A stretch of 56,720 bases of DNA from JBKEAJ01 sp047974415 (GTDB lineage Bacteria; Bacteroidota; Bacteroidia; Bacteroidales; Prolixibacteraceae): the NCBI GenBank assembly GCA_047974415.1, contig JBKECH010000005.1, positions 1-56,720 on the forward strand, read 5' to 3'. The number at the start of each line of letters is the position of its first letter. The stretch's first letter is position 1. Positions 18,384 through 28,100 of this stretch are shown here, piece after piece. The position numbers and the translations under genes were made by a program. The notes under the pieces were generated by a model that was not told where the DNA came from, did not search any database, and saw only the letters and a program-made list of their open reading frames with translations.

Positions 18384-19250
18384 ATGCAGAGTGCATACCA
18401 AACAAACAAACAAAAACACTATATAAATATAAGTGGCGAGCTGTTGGATTTATCGACCCCAGTAGTAATGGGAGTGATAAACCTTACTCCCAATTCATAC
18501 TATAGTAATAGCAGGTGTGCTAAGTCTATTGACGCTCTTGGCAAAGCCGAACAGATGATTGCAGAAGGAGCAAAAATAATCGATATTGGCGGATGTTCTA
18601 CTAAACCTGGAGCCAAAATTATATCGGCACAAGAAGAATTAGATAGAATCGTAGAAACTTGCACTATTGTCAGAAATGCATACTCCAGTATAATCCTATC
18701 GATAGATACTTTTAGAGCTACTGTGGTGGAAACACTTTTCAATGAAATCGGAGGATTTATCGTAAATGATATTTCAGGTGGAGACTTTGATGAAACTATG
18801 TTCGACACCGTTGCCAAACTAAAGCTTCCTTACATTATAAACCATACTTCTGGGACTCCAGAAAATATGCAAAATAATACAAACTACACTAATGTAGTAA
18901 TGGATATTGTTAGAACCCTGCAACGTAAATACCATATACTTACTAGCATTGGAGTTAACGACGTTATAATAGATCCTGGATTCGGATTTGGCAAGACTCT
19001 TTCGCAAAACTTTATTATACTCAAAAATCTTGAAAAACTTATGCTTATAGATGCTCCCATCCTTGTGGGGATATCTCGAAAATCAATGATACAGAAACTG
19101 TTGGAGACTAATGTTGACAATGCTCTTAACGGCACAAGCGTGGCTCATATGCTTGCCTTGCAAAATGGAGCAAATATACTGAGGGTGCATGATGTGACGG
19201 AGGCCGTCCAATGTGTGAGGATGTTTAATTACTTAAATAGTATAGACTGA
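18384..19250 (+). CDS. folP: Dihydropteroate synthase
   Basis: Folate-pathway enzyme joining p-aminobenzoate to dihydropterin pyrophosphate. It has 288 residues, typical for FolP. The first signature reads VMGVINLTPNSYYSNSR (28-44) and the second IDIGGCSTKPGA; both fit the family, but the usual TPDS is TPNS and GGES is GGCS. Later motifs NDISGG, IIDPGFGFGK and GISRKSM are intact, so the enzyme is probably functional. The last base of its stop codon is the first base of the cdaA start, so the two are translationally coupled. This folP-cdaA order is common in Bacteroidetes. Confidence 0.95.
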   Translation: MQSAYQTNKQKHYINISGELLDLSTPVVMGVINLTPNSYYSNSRCAKSIDALGKAEQMIAEGAKIIDIGGCSTKPGAKIISAQEELDRIVETCTIVRNAYSSIILSIDTFRATVVETLFNEIGGFIVNDISGGDFDETMFDTVAKLKLPYIINHTSGTPENMQNNTNYTNVVMDIVRTLQRKYHILTSIGVNDVIIDPGFGFGKTLSQNFIILKNLEKLMLIDAPILVGISRKSMIQKLLETNVDNALNGTSVAHMLALQNGANILRVHDVTEAVQCVRMFNYLNSID

Positions 19251-20038
19251 TGATACCAATGTTCCTTGAACTCCGGTTTTTAGACCTTGTAGATATTATG
19301 CTCGTGGCTATTCTTCTGTTTGAATTATATTATATTCTCAGGGGGACTATAGCCCTTAATATCGTTGCTGGGCTGGTTGTAGTGTACTTTACTTGGCTAC
19401 TAGTAAAAGTGCTCAACATGGAGTTGCTTTCAAGTATTATCGGGCAATTTATAGGGGTAGGCTTTCTTGCCCTAATTGTCGTATTTCAGCCCGAAATACG
19501 ACGTTTCCTTTTGCTATTGGGTACTAACACCAGAATTAAAGAGATATTTAGCTTCGGATTCCTTAAAGACTTCGAAGAAAAAGACGAAAATGGAGTGATG
19601 AACAATTACTTCCGTCAGATAATATCTGCGTGTATGACCATGAAACGAACCAATACAGGTGCCTTGATGGTGTTTAAAAGACATAACGACCTGTCTAAAT
19701 ACACCGCCACAGGACAAGCCCTTAATGCAGAATTGTCCGACAGGCTCCTACAAACAATATTCTTTAAAAATAGCCCACTGCACGACGGAGCAACAATAAT
19801 AGAAGGAACCAAAATAAAAGCAGCTCAATGCATTTTGCCACTTACCAACAAAAAAATAAGCAAAGATAAGGGCTTCAGACATAGGGCAGCAGTCGGCATT
19901 TCCGAAGTTACGGACGCACTGGTGATTATTATTTCTGAGGAGACAGGTCAAATCACATATACAATAGGCGGAGAATTACATAGCGACATTAGTGATTCAG
20001 AGTTATTTAATACTCTTCAAAAACATTTAGATTTATGA
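19250..20038 (+). CDS. cdaA: Diadenylate cyclase CdaA
   Basis: Membrane-bound enzyme making the second messenger c-di-AMP from two ATP. Three N-terminal hydrophobic helices (about 10-30, 35-52 and 58-80) anchor a DAC domain. Both catalytic motifs are present: DGA at 179-181 in SPLHDGATIIEG, and RHR at 210-212 in FRHRAAVGISE. The length of 262 residues is normal for CdaA. It overlaps folP by one base and the next gene by four bases (ATGA), so the three are co-translated. A DHH phosphoesterase at 23.7-24.8 kb could break down the product. Confidence 0.95.
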   Translation: MIPMFLELRFLDLVDIMLVAILLFELYYILRGTIALNIVAGLVVVYFTWLLVKVLNMELLSSIIGQFIGVGFLALIVVFQPEIRRFLLLLGTNTRIKEIFSFGFLKDFEEKDENGVMNNYFRQIISACMTMKRTNTGALMVFKRHNDLSKYTATGQALNAELSDRLLQTIFFKNSPLHDGATIIEGTKIKAAQCILPLTNKKISKDKGFRHRAAVGISEVTDALVIIISEETGQITYTIGGELHSDISDSELFNTLQKHLDL

Positions 20039-21000
20039 GTAAATTTGAAAATAATAAAGTTTGCAAACTTTTTAATATCAAATACCCGATCATACAAGGA
20101 GGAATGGTTTGGTGTAGTGGCTGGCGGCTGGCTAGTGCTGTGAGTAACAATGGTGGACTAGGTCTCTTGGGTTGTGGATCTATGCATCCTGAAACCTTAG
20201 AGGAGCATATTCATAAAATGAAAAAGGCAAGCGATAAACCTTGGGGAGTGAACTTGCCCTTACTATACCCTGAGATGGATGAGGCTGTAGACATAATTAT
20301 AAAAAATGGAGTGAAAATAATATTTACATCTGCAGGAAGCCCTAAAAAATGGACTCCGATATTCAAGGAGAACGGATGTACTGTGGTGCACGTGGTGTCT
20401 AGCTCTCTGTTTGCTCAGAAAAGTCAGGACGCTGGTGTTGATGCTGTAGTTGCCGAAGGTTTTGAAGCTGGTGGGCATAACGGTCGCGAAGAAAGTACAA
20501 GCCTAACGCTTATACCACAGGTAGTCGATAAAGTTAGTATACCTGTTATTGCTGCAGGTGGAATCGCATCGGGCGAGTCAATCGTTGCAGCAATGGCACT
20601 AGGGGCAAAAGGCGTGCAGGTAGGCTCACTATTTGCTGCCAGCAAAGAATCGTCGGCACATGAGAATTTTAAAAATATGCTTGTAGAACTCAAAGAGGGC
20701 GACACCATGCTCTCGCTCAAAAAGCACGTGCCCGTGCGTCTAATAAAAAATGCGTTCTTCGACAAACTAAAGAAAGCCGAAGACCGTGGCGCAACAAAAG
20801 AAGAACTAGTAGAAATATTAGGTAAAGGACGCGCAAAAAAAGGGATGTTCGAGGGAGACATGACTGAAGGCGAACTCGAAATTGGACAAGTTGCCAGTTC
20901 TTTCAATAAAATAAAATCGGTAGACGAGATCTTTGCAGACCTGCTAAGAGGTATCGATATAGGTCTGAATAGGCTACGTGATGATACTACTGTGAGTTAG
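20035..21000 (+). CDS. FMN-dependent nitronate monooxygenase / FabK-like flavoprotein
   Basis: TIM-barrel flavoprotein of 321 residues of the NMO/2-nitropropane dioxygenase and FabK enoyl-ACP reductase superfamily. It shows YPIIQGGMVWCSG (18-30), NNGGLGLLGCG, GFEAGGHNG (143-151) and PVIAAGGIASGESIVAAMALGAKGVQVGSLF-type phosphate-binding segments that hold FMN. Sequence alone does not separate a nitronate oxidase from an enoyl-ACP reductase. The GHNG histidine is shared by both. It overlaps cdaA by four bases and ends the operon. Confidence 0.85.
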   Translation: MSKFENNKVCKLFNIKYPIIQGGMVWCSGWRLASAVSNNGGLGLLGCGSMHPETLEEHIHKMKKASDKPWGVNLPLLYPEMDEAVDIIIKNGVKIIFTSAGSPKKWTPIFKENGCTVVHVVSSSLFAQKSQDAGVDAVVAEGFEAGGHNGREESTSLTLIPQVVDKVSIPVIAAGGIASGESIVAAMALGAKGVQVGSLFAASKESSAHENFKNMLVELKEGDTMLSLKKHVPVRLIKNAFFDKLKKAEDRGATKEELVEILGKGRAKKGMFEGDMTEGELEIGQVASSFNKIKSVDEIFADLLRGIDIGLNRLRDDTTVS

Positions 21001-21009
21001 AAAAGAGTT

Positions 21010-21128
21010 AGAGCCAGGCAATAAAGTCCAATATCTGTGTTAATAATGCTACCCCTCGGGGCTTGAGGGCGAACACATAGGTTCACCCCTACTCAAACTC
21101 TCGACATAATGGACAGATTCTAAATAGG
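21010..21128 (-). repeat. Intergenic repeat element A, copy 3
   Basis: Reverse-oriented copy. It has ATAAAGTCCAATATCTGTG at one end, ATAATGGACAGATTCTAAA at the other, and a hairpin-like core GGGCGAACACATAGGTTCAC in the middle. It lies between convergent genes. Confidence 0.65.
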
Positions 21129-21172
21129 TTGAAATAACACAGGTAACGTCTGAAATCTAAAAACTTTTTATA

Positions 21173-21357
21173 CCAGAGTATGCACTAGCTCACCTGCTAT
21201 GTGCTCCAATATCTTTTTCTTGAAGATGTAGCTCTAGTTTTATACGCAATGCATTGCGTATAAAACTTACTGTAGCGGAGCTACGCTTCGTTTCCCAAAA
21301 ACCTTGTTTATCGGGCTTTGATACCCTTGCTTCGGCTCTCTAATGCATGATCTGGGT
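21173..21357 (-). repeat. MITE-like element C, copy 2, with 28-bp palindrome
   Basis: The ends CCAGAGTATGCA and TGCATGATCTGGG are imperfect inverted repeats. The body matches the copies at 28319 and 34017 in reverse. The middle carries a perfect 28-bp palindrome (21238-21265, arms TTTTATACGCAATG). There is no coding sequence. With element A it fills the 21001-21436 gap. Confidence 0.65.
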
Positions 21358-21436
21358 GCAACTTCCTGCGTACAACCAACATCCTTCCTTCTATAAGGAT
21401 TTACGAGCTTTCTGGATGCAATAAGATTACTTACTG

Positions 21437-22918
21437 CTATTCTTCTATTTCCGAAATTTTTATCGACCATGCTAAATTGCAAGGCAATTTAGATCTTAGG
21501 TTTTGAGGAACAAGAATCTCAATTCCATCATTATTATTTTTCCATTTTAGTGTTCCGCTTGCTCCCAATAGGCTCACCTTTGCGTTTTTCGCAGCTTTGA
21601 TACCTTTCACCGTAAACGACGTTGGCAGTCCAGAGTTTTCTTCTTCCTCCAGATATATTGCATACACTGTTTTTGTGTTTTTTTTGCGCGTCAAACAGAT
21701 GTTGTCACTTTTATAAGGAGCAATGGCACGAGTGCTGTAAATGGCTTCGCCGTTTACAGCTATCCATTTACCCATTTCTTTCAACAGCGTGTAAGCACCT
21801 TCGTCCCAACTTCCGTCCGGTCCAGGAGCTATGTTATACAATAAGTTACCACCTTTGGCAACTATGTCGACCAACATGTGTATAGCTTTCTTTGGCTCCA
21901 TGTATTTGGCATCGGGCACCCACGACCAGCCACCACCTGCAATGATACAAGATTCCCATGGGTAGGGGAGTTGCTTTTCTGGGACAGTGTTTTCTGGTGT
22001 TAAGTAGTTTTGGTTAGGACCTTTGACAGCACGATCTACGACTATCAATCCAGGTTGCTTTACTCTTGCCTTGGCAGCTATTTCGTCCATTCTAATATCC
22101 TGATTGACAATGCGATTCTTCACAAAGCCTCCAGGAGTCTTTTCGCTTCTTCTGGCATAGGCATCCTTTAGTAAGCTATCTGGTTTTTTACTAACCCAAC
22201 CACCATCGAGCCAAAGTATGTCTATCTTTCCATAGTCACTCATAAGCTCCATTATCTGATTTTGAGTGAATTCAACGAATTTTTCCCATTTCTCTGGATG
22301 TTCCACAGGGTCGTAGTTTACGTTCCTGTCGAATGGTGGGAATTTAGGATCCCAATAATTCTCATTGCTCCAATCTGGCTTAGAGAAATATGCTCCTGCC
22401 CATAATCCTTCGCCACGAAAAGCATCGAACACTTCTTTTGCAATGTTTGCTTTTTTATTTACATTAAAAGGGCATGCATCGTCAGTCGTTTTATAATCTG
22501 TATATTTACTGTCCCACATACAAAAACCATCATGGTGCTTTGTGGTGAAAACCACATATTTCATTCCTGCGCCAGCGGCTGCTTTCGCCCATTTGTCAGG
22601 AGCGAAATTAGTTGGATTGAAGGTTAACTTCAAATTCTCGTACTCTTTTTTGTAGGTGAAGTAGTCAGAAGGATTGCTTCCTTTTTTCCTCTCGCACCAC
22701 CCGTAATCTTCTGGGCATATAGACCATGACTCAACGACTCCCCACTGGCTGTATGCTCCCCAATGCATAAGCAAGCCGAATTTTAAATCTTGCCAATCTT
22801 CTAGTTTGTCTAGTACTTTCTGATCGCTTGGCCAGACATAATCGGTAACTTCATGTGCATACTGTGCCGACCCCGACAAAGATATTAACAAAGGGATGAT
22901 AAATAATAATTTTCTCAT
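21437..22918 (-). CDS. GH29 alpha-L-fucosidase
   Basis: Secreted alpha-L-fucosidase of 493 residues that removes terminal fucose from glycans. It has a signal peptide (1-19), then the GH29 barrel: FGLLMHWGAYSQWG (47-60), FTTKHHDGFCMWDS (124-137), and the nucleophile Asp238 in ILWLDGGW. A C-terminal beta-sandwich covers about the last 100 residues. It follows an FKBP-like lipoprotein gene by 51 bp on the same strand and is probably co-transcribed with it. It is about 5 kb from susC and may act with that locus, but it is separated from it by housekeeping genes. Linkage preference is not deducible. Confidence 0.93.
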   Translation of the reverse strand: MRKLLFIIPLLISLSGSAQYAHEVTDYVWPSDQKVLDKLEDWQDLKFGLLMHWGAYSQWGVVESWSICPEDYGWCERKKGSNPSDYFTYKKEYENLKLTFNPTNFAPDKWAKAAAGAGMKYVVFTTKHHDGFCMWDSKYTDYKTTDDACPFNVNKKANIAKEVFDAFRGEGLWAGAYFSKPDWSNENYWDPKFPPFDRNVNYDPVEHPEKWEKFVEFTQNQIMELMSDYGKIDILWLDGGWVSKKPDSLLKDAYARRSEKTPGGFVKNRIVNQDIRMDEIAAKARVKQPGLIVVDRAVKGPNQNYLTPENTVPEKQLPYPWESCIIAGGGWSWVPDAKYMEPKKAIHMLVDIVAKGGNLLYNIAPGPDGSWDEGAYTLLKEMGKWIAVNGEAIYSTRAIAPYKSDNICLTRKKNTKTVYAIYLEEEENSGLPTSFTVKGIKAAKNAKVSLLGASGTLKWKNNNDGIEILVPQNLRSKLPCNLAWSIKISEIEE

Positions 22919-22969
22919 GTATTTGTGTTTTTTGCTGTTAACTACTAGCCAACAACTTAGCTAGTCTTA

Positions 22970-23557
22970 TTATTTTGCTACATTAACTGTATCTTGAACA
23001 ACTTTATATATCTTTAGATCATACACCAAGGTCGAAAACCCGTAATAGGAAACGCCTCCTGAAGAGCTACTCTTGTTGTCTGGTCCTAGCCCATATTGCG
23101 ATGGAACTATTATCTCTGCTTCGGCATTGCCTTCACTAAGCATCTGTGTAATGCCTCTATAGAGACCTGGATTTGCAGTGTAAGACCTACTGGAGTAGGC
23201 TGATTTATTGAAGGTAGAATAGACAGGAATGATAATCTCGGGGTTTAACTGATAGTAGTCGGTAGAGTACATCCACGTTAATGAGCCAGTATCGCCAACG
23301 GAATATATATTCATGTATAGGTACACGCGGTCATAATCCTTTATTGTGTCGCCAAACCCTTTTAAGGAATCCTCCTGAATAAAATAGATACCACTGTCTG
23401 GCTCGGCAGTTATTTTTCGGATATCGAGAAACGCCTGCAACTTCTCCTGCTCGTCGGCATCTTTTTCTGCATAAGTAACGGTATCCTTACATGAGTAAAC
23501 CATACTAGCAAGTATCATTACTGAAAAAAGCGTAACAATTATATTATTCTTTATCAT
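22970..23557 (-). CDS. FKBP-like lipoprotein (DUF4827-type)
   Basis: Lipoprotein of 195 residues. The start at 23557 gives a compact signal peptide with lipobox VYSC (Cys23); an earlier ATG seven codons upstream is less likely. The C-terminal half resembles the FKBP peptidyl-prolyl isomerase fold: SGIYFIQE..., then GLYRGITQMLSEGNAEAEIIVPSQYG-type segments and a final strand LVYDLKIYKV. Several isomerase active-site aromatics are not obvious, so it may be a folding helper or a degenerate member. It lies upstream of the GH29 gene. A -7 box is at 23696-23703. Confidence 0.7.
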   Translation of the reverse strand: MIKNNIIVTLFSVMILASMVYSCKDTVTYAEKDADEQEKLQAFLDIRKITAEPDSGIYFIQEDSLKGFGDTIKDYDRVYLYMNIYSVGDTGSLTWMYSTDYYQLNPEIIIPVYSTFNKSAYSSRSYTANPGLYRGITQMLSEGNAEAEIIVPSQYGLGPDNKSSSSGGVSYYGFSTLVYDLKIYKVVQDTVNVAK

Positions 23558-23695
23558 ATATTTATAATTGTGCAACAAGCTGTAAGTTTTAGACTTATTG
23601 CCGATTTAACCATTCTTCTGTTTACAAGGCAGTTATCATAACTAGATGTGTTATTATCTACACCTCAATAACTACCGAACTCTAACTAACAAACG

Positions 23696-23703
23696 CAAAG
23701 ATA
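23696..23703 (-). promoter_or_regulatory. -7 box upstream of the FKBP-like lipoprotein/GH29 unit
   Basis: TATCTTTG on the - strand fits TAnnTTTG, about 140 bp before the lipoprotein start. The -33 element is not convincing. Confidence 0.5.
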
Positions 23704-23739
23704 ACAAGTTTTAGTCTAACTGCTAAAAATATTTTGCAT

Positions 23740-24780
23740 CTACCAATCGGCGTTTATTTTGTGTAGCTCGTTTTTATAGTTTGGTATTTCTTTTAGAAAA
23801 CGGGTTAGTACTTTTTCTGGGGGGTGGTATTGTTTTGCACCAGCGGCGTTTTTATGTCCACCACCATTGTATAATTTAGAAGCAATACCATTTACTGCGA
23901 AATCGCCTTTGGAACGCAATGATATTTTCGTCTGTCCCTCTTGTTGCTCTGTAAACAATGCTGACATTTTTATTCCTCTTACAGCAAGAGGGTAATTTAC
24001 AATACCTTCCAAATCTCCTGGTTCGAACTCAAATTTACTTAGCTCTTCGTAGGTAAGACAAATATAGGCAGTCCTCAGTTCTTCTATAATCACAAGCTTT
24101 TCGTTAAGACAGAAGCCTCTCAACCTGAGCGAAGACAGTTTCTCTTGATGGAAAAGATTCTCTATAACCTTCTGATGATTAATACCTTTTTCTATCAGGC
24201 TCCCTGCCACTTTATATGGCATCGACGAGTTTATTCCATGGCTAAAGTTTCCCGTATCGGTCAGCAAGCCTGCGTAAAGACTTTCGGCGATGTTCGTGCT
24301 CAAATATCCAGATAAACCAATATTTATCAGCAATTTATAGATAACGGCACATGTGGCACATTCTCCTGGTTCTATAAGGCTTTCGGTCCATTGTGTGTCG
24401 GAAATAGGATGATGGTCAATAGCGATAGTTTTCCCTTCGTATGCTTCTATTAGAGATCGCAACTTCCCAGCTCTAGTCACATCGTTAAAGTCAGTTACTA
24501 CGAGCAAGTCTGCTTTTGAAATACTTTCTTCTATACTATTAGCATCCTCCTCCTTATCGTAGCACAAGGCTTGTATGCCTTCAGCAAGCCAGATTAAATA
24601 AGCTGGAGGTGTGTTTGGGATTGCAACAAGACTGTTTTTTCCAATTGCCACGAACAGCTTGCACAAAGCGGTGGATGCGCCTATCCCATCTCCATCAGGA
24701 TTTACATGGGGGACCACTACAATATTCTCAGCATCTTCAATAAGAGTTTTTATCTTGGTGATATTCTGGTTTCTCTGCAT
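23740..24780 (-). CDS. DHH/DHHA1 phosphoesterase (NrnA/GdpP-type catalytic unit)
   Basis: Soluble phosphoesterase of 346 residues of the NrnA family, which hydrolyses short oligoribonucleotides, pAp, or linear and cyclic dinucleotides. The DHH domain has VVPHVNPDGDGIGAS (22-36), DFND (about 96-99), AIDHHPISD and LLTDTGNFSH; together these hold the two manganese ions. The DHHA1 domain ends with GGGHKNAAGAK, the substrate-binding loop. No membrane segments or PAS/GGDEF parts are present, so it is not a full GdpP. With cdaA 4 kb away it may take part in c-di-AMP turnover by degrading pApA. A -7 box lies 20 bp before the ATG. Confidence 0.9.
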   Translation of the reverse strand: MQRNQNITKIKTLIEDAENIVVVPHVNPDGDGIGASTALCKLFVAIGKNSLVAIPNTPPAYLIWLAEGIQALCYDKEEDANSIEESISKADLLVVTDFNDVTRAGKLRSLIEAYEGKTIAIDHHPISDTQWTESLIEPGECATCAVIYKLLINIGLSGYLSTNIAESLYAGLLTDTGNFSHGINSSMPYKVAGSLIEKGINHQKVIENLFHQEKLSSLRLRGFCLNEKLVIIEELRTAYICLTYEELSKFEFEPGDLEGIVNYPLAVRGIKMSALFTEQQEGQTKISLRSKGDFAVNGIASKLYNGGGHKNAAGAKQYHPPEKVLTRFLKEIPNYKNELHKINADW

Positions 24781-24799
24781 TGGCGTATTTTAATATCCA

Positions 24800-24807
24800 C
24801 AAAGATA
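24800..24807 (-). promoter_or_regulatory. -7 box of the DHH phosphoesterase gene
   Basis: TATCTTTG on the - strand, 20 bp before the ATG, fits TAnnTTTG. The implied 5' leader is very short. Confidence 0.6.
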
Positions 24808-24935
24808 GGGCTTTTTCTTTCTCCTCATACAACCAACAGCTACAATGTCTAATAAGGTAGCTTTACAAAGGCAGAAACCACCTCAATACAAGAATAAAAG
24901 AACAGTGCCATAAGCGTAGCGCATAGAGCAATTAA

Positions 24936-25100
24936 TGCTAGTCCATAATGTTGGGAGTCTGAATTATAAAGTTAAATGTCACGGCTTGTCGTTTCAGCTA
25001 TTGAGAATTTAAGTAGGGGCGAACTTATGTGTTCGTTCCTAAAGCCCCAAAAGGTAGGCATTATTAATGTAGATGTTAGATTTTATAGACAGACTCTAAA
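24936..25100 (+). repeat. Intergenic repeat element A, copy 4
   Basis: Left end CTAGTCCATAATG plus GGGAGTCTGAATTATAAAG. Palindrome-like core GTAGGGGCGAAC ... GTTCGTTCCTA. Right end GATGTTAGATTTTATAGACAG. It lies between divergent genes, just upstream of the secDF promoter. The remainder of the 24781-25194 gap holds only promoters. Confidence 0.7.
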
Positions 25101-25140
25101 TATGTGTGACTTTTGTATATTATATATCGAAGAATTTAGC

Positions 25141-25148
25141 TACCTTTG
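25141..25148 (+). promoter_or_regulatory. -7 box of secDF
   Basis: TACCTTTG fits TAnnTTTG and lies 47 bp before the secDF start codon. A TTTTG at 25111-25115 is 25 bp upstream, further than the usual 19-21. Confidence 0.6.
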
Positions 25149-25194
25149 CCGTGTTTTTTTATGAATGGAACAATATAATAAAAGATAATATACA

Positions 25195-28100
25195 ATGCAA
25201 AACAAGGGTATAATAACCACTATTGCGATTTTTGTCGCTGTTGTCTGCATCTTCCAACTTACCTTTACCTTTGTTGGTAGAAAGTGGGACAAGGCTGCCG
25301 ACGAATACGCATCGGCTAGAGCTGATTTAGAATCCGACAGAGCTCTAAAGTCTTCAACATTCTCAAGGGCAAGAAGTAATTTCTTGGACTCAGTTAACAA
25401 CACGGAGGTTTTGAACCTGGGCATTGCCAAGTATACCTTGAACGAAGTGCGCCAAAATGAGCTGAACCTAGGACTAGACCTCAAAGGAGGTATGAATGTC
25501 GTTCTGGAGGTGTCCGTAGCAGACTTGATTAGAGCGTATGCTGCAAATCCTAATGACCCAGTATTTCTGACGGCCTTGGATGCTGCAATAAAAGAATCGA
25601 GAAACAGTCAGGAAGATCTCTTCTCTCTTTTCGTAAACACATATTTAGAGCAGAATCCAGGAAGTACCCTAGTGCCAGTATTTGCCTCTTACGAGATGAA
25701 AGATAAAATTACAAATTCAATGTCCAACAAAGAGGTTGAAAAGGTAATAGGCGACGAAATTAACGATGCCCTAAACAACTCTTTCAATGTACTAAGAGAG
25801 CGTATCGATAAGTTTGGAGTAAGCCAGCCAAATATTCAGAAAATGCAGACTCCAGGTCAAATCATGGTAGAGTTGCCAGGTGTTACAGAGCCAGAGCGCG
25901 TTAGAAACCTCTTGCAAGGAGCTGCTAACCTAGAATTCTGGCCAGTATATAAAGTTAGCGAATTGATAAATCCGCTTTCTCAAGCAAACCTTGCCATAAA
26001 AGATAAAAAAGACCTAGCCAAAGAATTAGACACCACTTCGTCATCTCAAATAGCAGAACTAGATTCAGATAAAGACACGTCGGAACTAGCCTCGTTAGAC
26101 TCTTTGTTTGGAGAAGAAGGCAAAAACGATTCGATGACTATGGCTCTATTTGAGGAGCAGTCGCCACTTTTTGCCAAATTGCAAATTAGCCAAGGCGAAA
26201 CCCCGATACTCGGCTATACTAGAAAGCAAGACACTGCAATAGTAAATGAATATCTGAATTACCCCGAAGTAAAAGATATTTTTGCAGGTCTGCGCTCTGA
26301 AGTTAGATTTGCATGGCAACAAATAAAAGGGAATGAAGGCACGGAAGAGTTCTACGGCCTCTATGCACTGAAAGTAGAAACTCGTGATGGCAAAGCCCCT
26401 TTGTCGGGCAATGTTATAACCGACGCCAGAGCTGGTACAGACCCTCTGTCAGGACAACCCGAAGTGAGCATGCAAATGAACTCCGAGGGAGCAGCCACAT
26501 GGGCGCGACTTACCAGAGAGAATAGAGACAACTTCATTGCAATCGTCCTTGATGGAGAAGTGAAAAGTGCTCCCGTGATACAAAACGAAATATCCATGGG
26601 ACGATCTAGCATCTCAGGGAATTTTACCGTTTCAGAGACTAAAGACCTTGCCAACATATTGAAATCGGGGAAAATGCCAGCCAGAGCAAGAGTTGTACAA
26701 GAGCAAGTTGTCGGACCTTCCCTAGGAAAAGAAGCTATACAAAGCGGTATGCTTTCTTTCCTAATAGCATTTGGACTAGTACTGCTATACATGTTGTTTT
26801 TCTACGGAATAAACGCTGGCAGTGTCGCAGACATCGCACTGATTATAAACATGCTTTTCGTATTTGGAGTTCTAGCCTCCTTAGGAGCAGTGCTAACCTT
26901 GCCAGGTATTGCTGGTATCGTTCTGACCATGGGTATGGCCGTTGACGCCAATGTGCTGATATTTGAACGAATACAAGAAGAAATACTGAGTGGGAAAGGT
27001 GTGAAACTTGCAATAAAAGAAGGATATAGGAATGCAATGTCTGCAATTCTCGACGGAAACATAACCACCTTTCTCACAGGAGCCGTACTTTACTTCTTCG
27101 GAACTGGTCCAATCAAAGGATTTGCAACAACCCTAATGATTGGTATTGTAACATCTCTTTTTTGCTCCATATTTATCTCTCGCCTGCTTTTTGAAAGACA
27201 GCTCAAAAAGAACAGAGAAAATATTAAATTCACAACTGCTAAAACAGCAAATTGGCTCAGAAGTACAAACATCGATTTCATAAAGAAACGCAAAGTAACC
27301 TATTGGATCTCGGGGATAATGATTGTTATCAGTATACTGTCAATCGCCTTCCGCGGGCTGGATTATGGTATAGACTTTAAAGGAGGGCGTACATTCGTAT
27401 TCCAATTTGAAGACGATGTGAAGATTGAAGATATCAAACTTGCCTTAAATAGTAAATTCGGAGTAACGCCAGATGTAAAAACCTATGGTGACGCAAAAGG
27501 CGTTATTGTTACTACGGACTATAAAATAGACGAAGGCGAAACGGCAGAGGAAAACGAAAAAATTGATACCGAAGTCGAAAGTCTATTATACCTTAGCCTT
27601 AAAGACTTTGTTAAAGAAGATCTCGATAAACCAGAATTCCTTGAAAAATATAGGATAAGATCTGAAAAAGTGGGGCCAACCGTTTCTAAAGATATTAAAA
27701 ATGGAGCAGTAATATCCATATCCATAGCCCTGTTGTTAGTATTTGCATACATAGTTGTAAGGTTCCTTAATTGGCAGTATGGAATTGGAGCAATTGCTGC
27801 CCTAGCTCATGATGCAATAATAGTACTTGGAGTATTCTCATTGTTCCATGGCATCTTGCCATTCTCGCTAAACGTAGACCAGTCGTTTATTGCAGCAATA
27901 CTTACAGTACTAGGATATTCTATTAACGACACAGTTATTGTCTTTGACAGGGCTAGAGAGAATATCAAGCTACATCCAAAGATGAAATATAGCGCATTGT
28001 TTAACATGTCTATAAACTCTACTTTGCGACGTACCTTCAGTACATCATTCAGTACTTTAATTGTACTTTTTGCCATCTGTATTTTTGGTGGAACTTCTGT

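Noticed and set aside
18410..18440. folP as a non-functional paralogue because of TPNS and GGCS
   Set aside because: The other substrate-binding motifs are intact and the length is normal. These positions vary to some degree in Bacteroidetes, so a functional enzyme is more likely.
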